A stretch of 64,000 nt of DNA from Thalassolituus sp. UBA1087 (GTDB lineage Bacteria; Pseudomonadota; Gammaproteobacteria; Pseudomonadales; Oceanobacteraceae), in NCBI GenBank assembly GCA_002314145.1, contig DCCG01000019.1:1-64000 (forward strand), written 5' to 3'. The position numbers and the translations under genes are program-made. How positions within the stretch are numbered: the first letter of the stretch is position 1; every line of letters starts with the position of its first letter. Shown in pieces: positions 61,212 through 64,000 of the stretch. Under the pieces are notes generated by a model. It searched no databases and was not told the DNA's origin. It saw only the letters and a program-made list of their open reading frames with translations.

Positions 61212-61368
61212 CCCACATGGGTCCTGATTCGTTGTTTGCTCACGCTAAGTCTCGCCTGCCCCCGCGCGTGGAGCAAGGGCCTGCATCACGAAGCGGGCGA
61301 CAGAATCCGCCACGGGTTGGTATAATCCGCGCCGTTTCTCATATGCACAGCAGAATACAGAGGTTTTC

Positions 61369-62766
61369 ATGACGGATTCATCCACCAATTCATCCTGGGG
61401 CGGCCGCTTCTCGGAGCCTGTCGACGCCTTCGTTGCCCGTTACACCGCGTCGGTGGATTTTGATCAGCGCATGTACCGTCAGGACATTCAGGGCTCTGTC
61501 GCCCATGCCAAGATGCTGTGCAAAGTCGGCGTACTGAGTGAACAGGAGCGCGATGATACTCTGCGCGGTCTGGAAGAAGTGCGCATAGAAATTGAACGTG
61601 GTGAGTTCAACTGGTCGGTGGAGCTCGAAGATGTGCATATGAACATCGAAGCAGCCCTGACCCAGAAAATCGGCATTACCGGTAAGAAGCTGCACACCGG
61701 ACGCTCACGTAATGATCAGGTTGCCACGGACATCCGTCTTTATCTGCGCGACGAAACCGATACCATCACCGCCGAGCTGACCCGCCTGCAACAGGGCCTA
61801 ATAGCACTGGCGGAAAAAGAAGCCGACACCATCATGCCCGGCTTTACTCACCTGCAGACCGCTCAGCCTGTTACCTTTGGTCATCACCTGCTGGCCTGGA
61901 ACGCCATGCTGGAACGCGATTTCAGCCGTCTGCAGGACTGCCGTGCGCGGATGAACCAGCTGCCACTGGGCGCTGCCGCACTGGCCGGTACCACCTATCC
62001 GATTGACCGTCATTACACCGCTGAACTGCTGGGCTTTGATGCTCCCACCGAGAACAGTCTGGATTCTGTTTCCGACCGTGATTTCGCCATCGAATTCTGT
62101 TCTGCGGCGTCACTGATCATGATGCACCTGTCGCGTTTCTCCGAAGAGCTGGTGCTGTGGGCCTCCGCCCAGTTCCGCTTTATCGACCTGCCGGACCGCT
62201 TCTGCACAGGTTCCTCCATTATGCCGCAGAAGAAAAACCCGGACGTACCGGAACTGGTACGCGGCAAAACCGGACGCGTCTACGGCCATATGCTTTCCCT
62301 GCTGACGCTGATGAAGTCTCAGCCTCTGGCATACAACAAAGACAATCAGGAAGACAAAGAACCCTTATTCGACACCGTTGATACCCTGCGCGATTCCCTG
62401 CGTGCGTTCGCCGACATGGTGCCTAACCTGATTGCCCGCAAAGACGATATGCGCGAAGCTGCCCGCCGTGGTTTTTCCACCGCCACCGACCTGGCCGATT
62501 ATGTGGTCCGCAAAGGTATTCCGTTCCGCGACGCCCATGAGATTGTCGGCAAAGCCGTGGCTTATGGCATCGACAAGGGGAAAGACCTGAGTGAAATGAC
62601 GCTGGAAGAACTGCAGCAGTTCTCCGGCGATATCAGCGAAGATGTTTTTGACGTACTGACACTGGAAGGCTCTGTCGCCGCCCGTAACCATATTGGTGGT
62701 ACAGCGCCAGATCAGGTGCGGGCAGCGGCAGCGCGGGCGAAAAAATCTATTAATTCCAGAAATTGA
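61369..62766 (+). CDS. argH: Argininosuccinate lyase
   Basis: 465 residues. Fumarase/aspartase superfamily signature GSSIMPQKKNPDVPE at about 282-296, active-site TGRSRNDQVATD and FTHLQTAQPVT with the conserved His. Splits argininosuccinate to arginine and fumarate, the last step of arginine synthesis. Divergent from algZ. Its stop overlaps a TTG that could start the next gene. Confidence 0.97.
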   Translation: MTDSSTNSSWGGRFSEPVDAFVARYTASVDFDQRMYRQDIQGSVAHAKMLCKVGVLSEQERDDTLRGLEEVRIEIERGEFNWSVELEDVHMNIEAALTQKIGITGKKLHTGRSRNDQVATDIRLYLRDETDTITAELTRLQQGLIALAEKEADTIMPGFTHLQTAQPVTFGHHLLAWNAMLERDFSRLQDCRARMNQLPLGAAALAGTTYPIDRHYTAELLGFDAPTENSLDSVSDRDFAIEFCSAASLIMMHLSRFSEELVLWASAQFRFIDLPDRFCTGSSIMPQKKNPDVPELVRGKTGRVYGHMLSLLTLMKSQPLAYNKDNQEDKEPLFDTVDTLRDSLRAFADMVPNLIARKDDMREAARRGFSTATDLADYVVRKGIPFRDAHEIVGKAVAYGIDKGKDLSEMTLEELQQFSGDISEDVFDVLTLEGSVAARNHIGGTAPDQVRAAAARAKKSINSRN

Positions 62767-62789
62767 CCTCAGGTAATATTGTTAGTCCC

Positions 62790-63632
62790 ATGAAAGGTTT
62801 TGTTTACGCCGCAACCGGCCATATTGGTTATACCGAGCTGGCTATCCAGTCGGCCCGGACTCTCAAAGCCCAGTGTCCGGACTATCCGATTGACCTGTTC
62901 ACAGATAAACCGGTTGACTGCGACGTATTTGACCGGGTGCATGTGTATGAAGAATCCTGGTTCCGGGCAAAGATCGACGCGCTCAGAGACTCTCGTTTTG
63001 AAAAAACAATTTTTATCGATGCCGATACCATTATCATTGATGATCTGTCTGACGCGTTCGACGTTCTCGACCGGTTCGATATTGCTGCCGTCCATGATCA
63101 GGGAAGAAACAGTAAACAATCACAGCTGTTGCATGAAATAACACTGCCCGAGGCCTTCCCTCAACTCAATACTGGCATGATTGCAGTGAAGAAAACGCCA
63201 GAGATAAAGGAATTTTTACTGAACTGGAAAACGAAATTGCAGGCATCCGCTGCTAATTACGACCAGCCGCTATTCCGTGAACTTCTCTGGCATGCGCCAT
63301 TAAAGCTCTATGTTCTTCCTGCTGAATACAACGTTATGCATCTGGACTGGCTGCGGGTGATCAACCATAAGCGGGGCTACCCAAAACTTATCCATAGCCC
63401 GAAACTCCATGAGTACATAAGCGGGAGCAGAGAAAAAGTTACCTGCTTATATGATCTTCTGGGTTTCAGGACTTTAAGAAATATAATCAACACACACAAG
63501 TTTAAACATACCCAAAGTATGCTCAAAATTCCCGATGAATACTTATTCGGACCGAATTCCCAGCGCTCAATACCGGATCGGATAAAAATCAGTATGTTGA
63601 AAAAACTTCTTAACAGCCCATTTTCCGACTGA
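62790..63632 (+). CDS. Glycosyltransferase family 8-like protein
   Basis: 280 residues from ATG 62790; TTG 62763, overlapping the argH stop, is an alternative, and neither has a strong ribosome site. N-terminal KGFVYAATGHIGYTELAIQS and the metal-binding FIDADTIIIDDLSD (DxD) at about 75-88 fit nucleotide-sugar transferases; NTGMIAVKKTPEIKEFL and QPLFRELLW support GT8-like. Acceptor unknown; possibly a surface polysaccharide. More AT-rich at the 3' end than argH, suggesting later arrival. Confidence 0.75.
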   Translation: MKGFVYAATGHIGYTELAIQSARTLKAQCPDYPIDLFTDKPVDCDVFDRVHVYEESWFRAKIDALRDSRFEKTIFIDADTIIIDDLSDAFDVLDRFDIAAVHDQGRNSKQSQLLHEITLPEAFPQLNTGMIAVKKTPEIKEFLLNWKTKLQASAANYDQPLFRELLWHAPLKLYVLPAEYNVMHLDWLRVINHKRGYPKLIHSPKLHEYISGSREKVTCLYDLLGFRTLRNIINTHKFKHTQSMLKIPDEYLFGPNSQRSIPDRIKISMLKKLLNSPFSD

Positions 63633-63653
63633 GCAGCACTGAGGCATCGTCAG

Positions 63654-63920
63654 TTAAGACTGGGGGCTTTTCTTTTTAAACCAGCTCCCCACATTCACCA
63701 CCTGCACAAAGCGGAACACCAGTATCGCGTGCATAACGCCGATAATGCCACCGACGGCGTAATCACCGGCTTTCAGCATGTCGACCACCAGCAGGGGCAA
63801 TATCAGAATCGGGAACCAGGCCAGATAACGGTAGAACACCTTTTCAAAACGGCTTGTGGGCGCCACATCATTGGCATCTCCGGAAGCTGTCTGCGTCATT
63901 TTTTTATTGTTATTGGCCAT
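63654..63920 (-). CDS. Small inner-membrane protein, unknown, 88 aa
   Basis: Strong GGAGG site upstream of ATG 63920. Polar N-terminus (1-25), two predicted helices: about 33-50 (LAWFPILILPLLVVDML) and 55-74 (VGGIIGVMHAILVFRFV), basic C-terminal tail KKKSPQS. No family recognised. Starts 14 bases after the stop of another minus-strand gene, so probably its operon partner. Confidence 0.7.
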   Translation of the reverse strand: MANNNKKMTQTASGDANDVAPTSRFEKVFYRYLAWFPILILPLLVVDMLKAGDYAVGGIIGVMHAILVFRFVQVVNVGSWFKKKSPQS

Positions 63921-63934
63921 GCTGCCACCTCCTC

Positions 63935-64000
63935 TCAGCGGATGTTATAGCTGACCACGTCCGTCCATTGTGGACCATTAGCCCTTGGTATACCCATCCC
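63935..64000 (-). CDS. C-terminal end of a gene running off the right edge
   Basis: Minus-strand frame from the window edge to TGA at 63935-63937, giving 21 residues (GMGIPRANGPQWTDVVSYNI then R). It reads like a genuine protein end, and the next gene's ribosome site follows directly. Too short to identify. Confidence 0.5.
   Translation of the reverse strand, partial: GMGIPRANGPQWTDVVSYNIR

Overview
The window looks like chromosome of a marine gammaproteobacterium of the Oceanospirillales type (Thalassolituus/Oceanobacter-like). This placement is inferred from gene content and order: type IV minor pilins, rppH-ptsP, argH next to algZ-algR, polA with DUF2782 and thrB, torF-glnK-amtB beside ubiK, and a complete urtABCDE urea transporter. 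GC is moderate, coding density is high, and there are several AT-rich accessory patches. I saw no rRNA, tRNA, CRISPR array or intact insertion sequence.

Layout. 1-3695 (minus): minor-pilin operon pilE-fimU-pilV-pilW-pilX; pilX is unusually large and runs off the left edge. 4297-7791 (plus): NRDE-family protein, L,D-transpeptidase and MepK-type murein endopeptidase. 7871-18874: ptsP-rppH, a HAD phosphatase, imelysin lipoprotein, RlmI-type rRNA methyltransferase, HDOD protein, uvrD with a LexA box, hexR and a small conserved protein. 19507-28378: the nitrogen block, with torF-glnK-amtB and urtABCDE (both minus) and ubiK between them. Each nitrogen operon has a good sigma-54 promoter, and torF also has a near-consensus NtrC site. 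28836-32463: two c-di-GMP enzymes. 32664-37481: an acyl-CoA dehydrogenase/SDR/APH-kinase/phosphatase/SDR operon resembling 4-hydroxyacyl-CoA catabolism.

37600-40150 is an accessory island, AT-rich at its left end: a lone type VI amidase effector-immunity pair (Tae4/Tai4-like), an AbiJ-like abortive-infection protein, a KTSC protein and a 63-bp perfect tandem array of the octamer GTGCCATG. Sequences after two of the genes look like degenerate integron attC sites. After htpX and an orphan 559-aa protein comes a TPP-riboswitch-controlled thiamine uptake operon (TonB receptor, thiamine-binding protein, PnuT, thiamine-kinase-like enzyme), then thrB, DUF2782 and polA.

Downstream of polA (51627-52486) lies a scar: a REP-like palindrome, the 3' end of an unknown gene in reverse, and a second diverged copy of the last 60 bp of polA. 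Next is a four-gene cassette with a MglA-like small GTPase, two Roadblock/LC7 proteins and an unknown protein. This is the best candidate here for a little-described system. The window ends with an SDR, an SMP-30-like protein, a 7TM diguanylate cyclase, algR-algZ, argH, a GT8-like glycosyltransferase and small membrane proteins.

Two control themes stand out. Nitrogen limitation, via NtrC and sigma-54, probably drives ammonium and urea uptake together. Surface behaviour is represented by the pilins, the AlgZ/AlgR two-component pair, three c-di-GMP enzymes and the GTPase/Roadblock cassette. All family calls are from reading motifs by eye; no database search was run.
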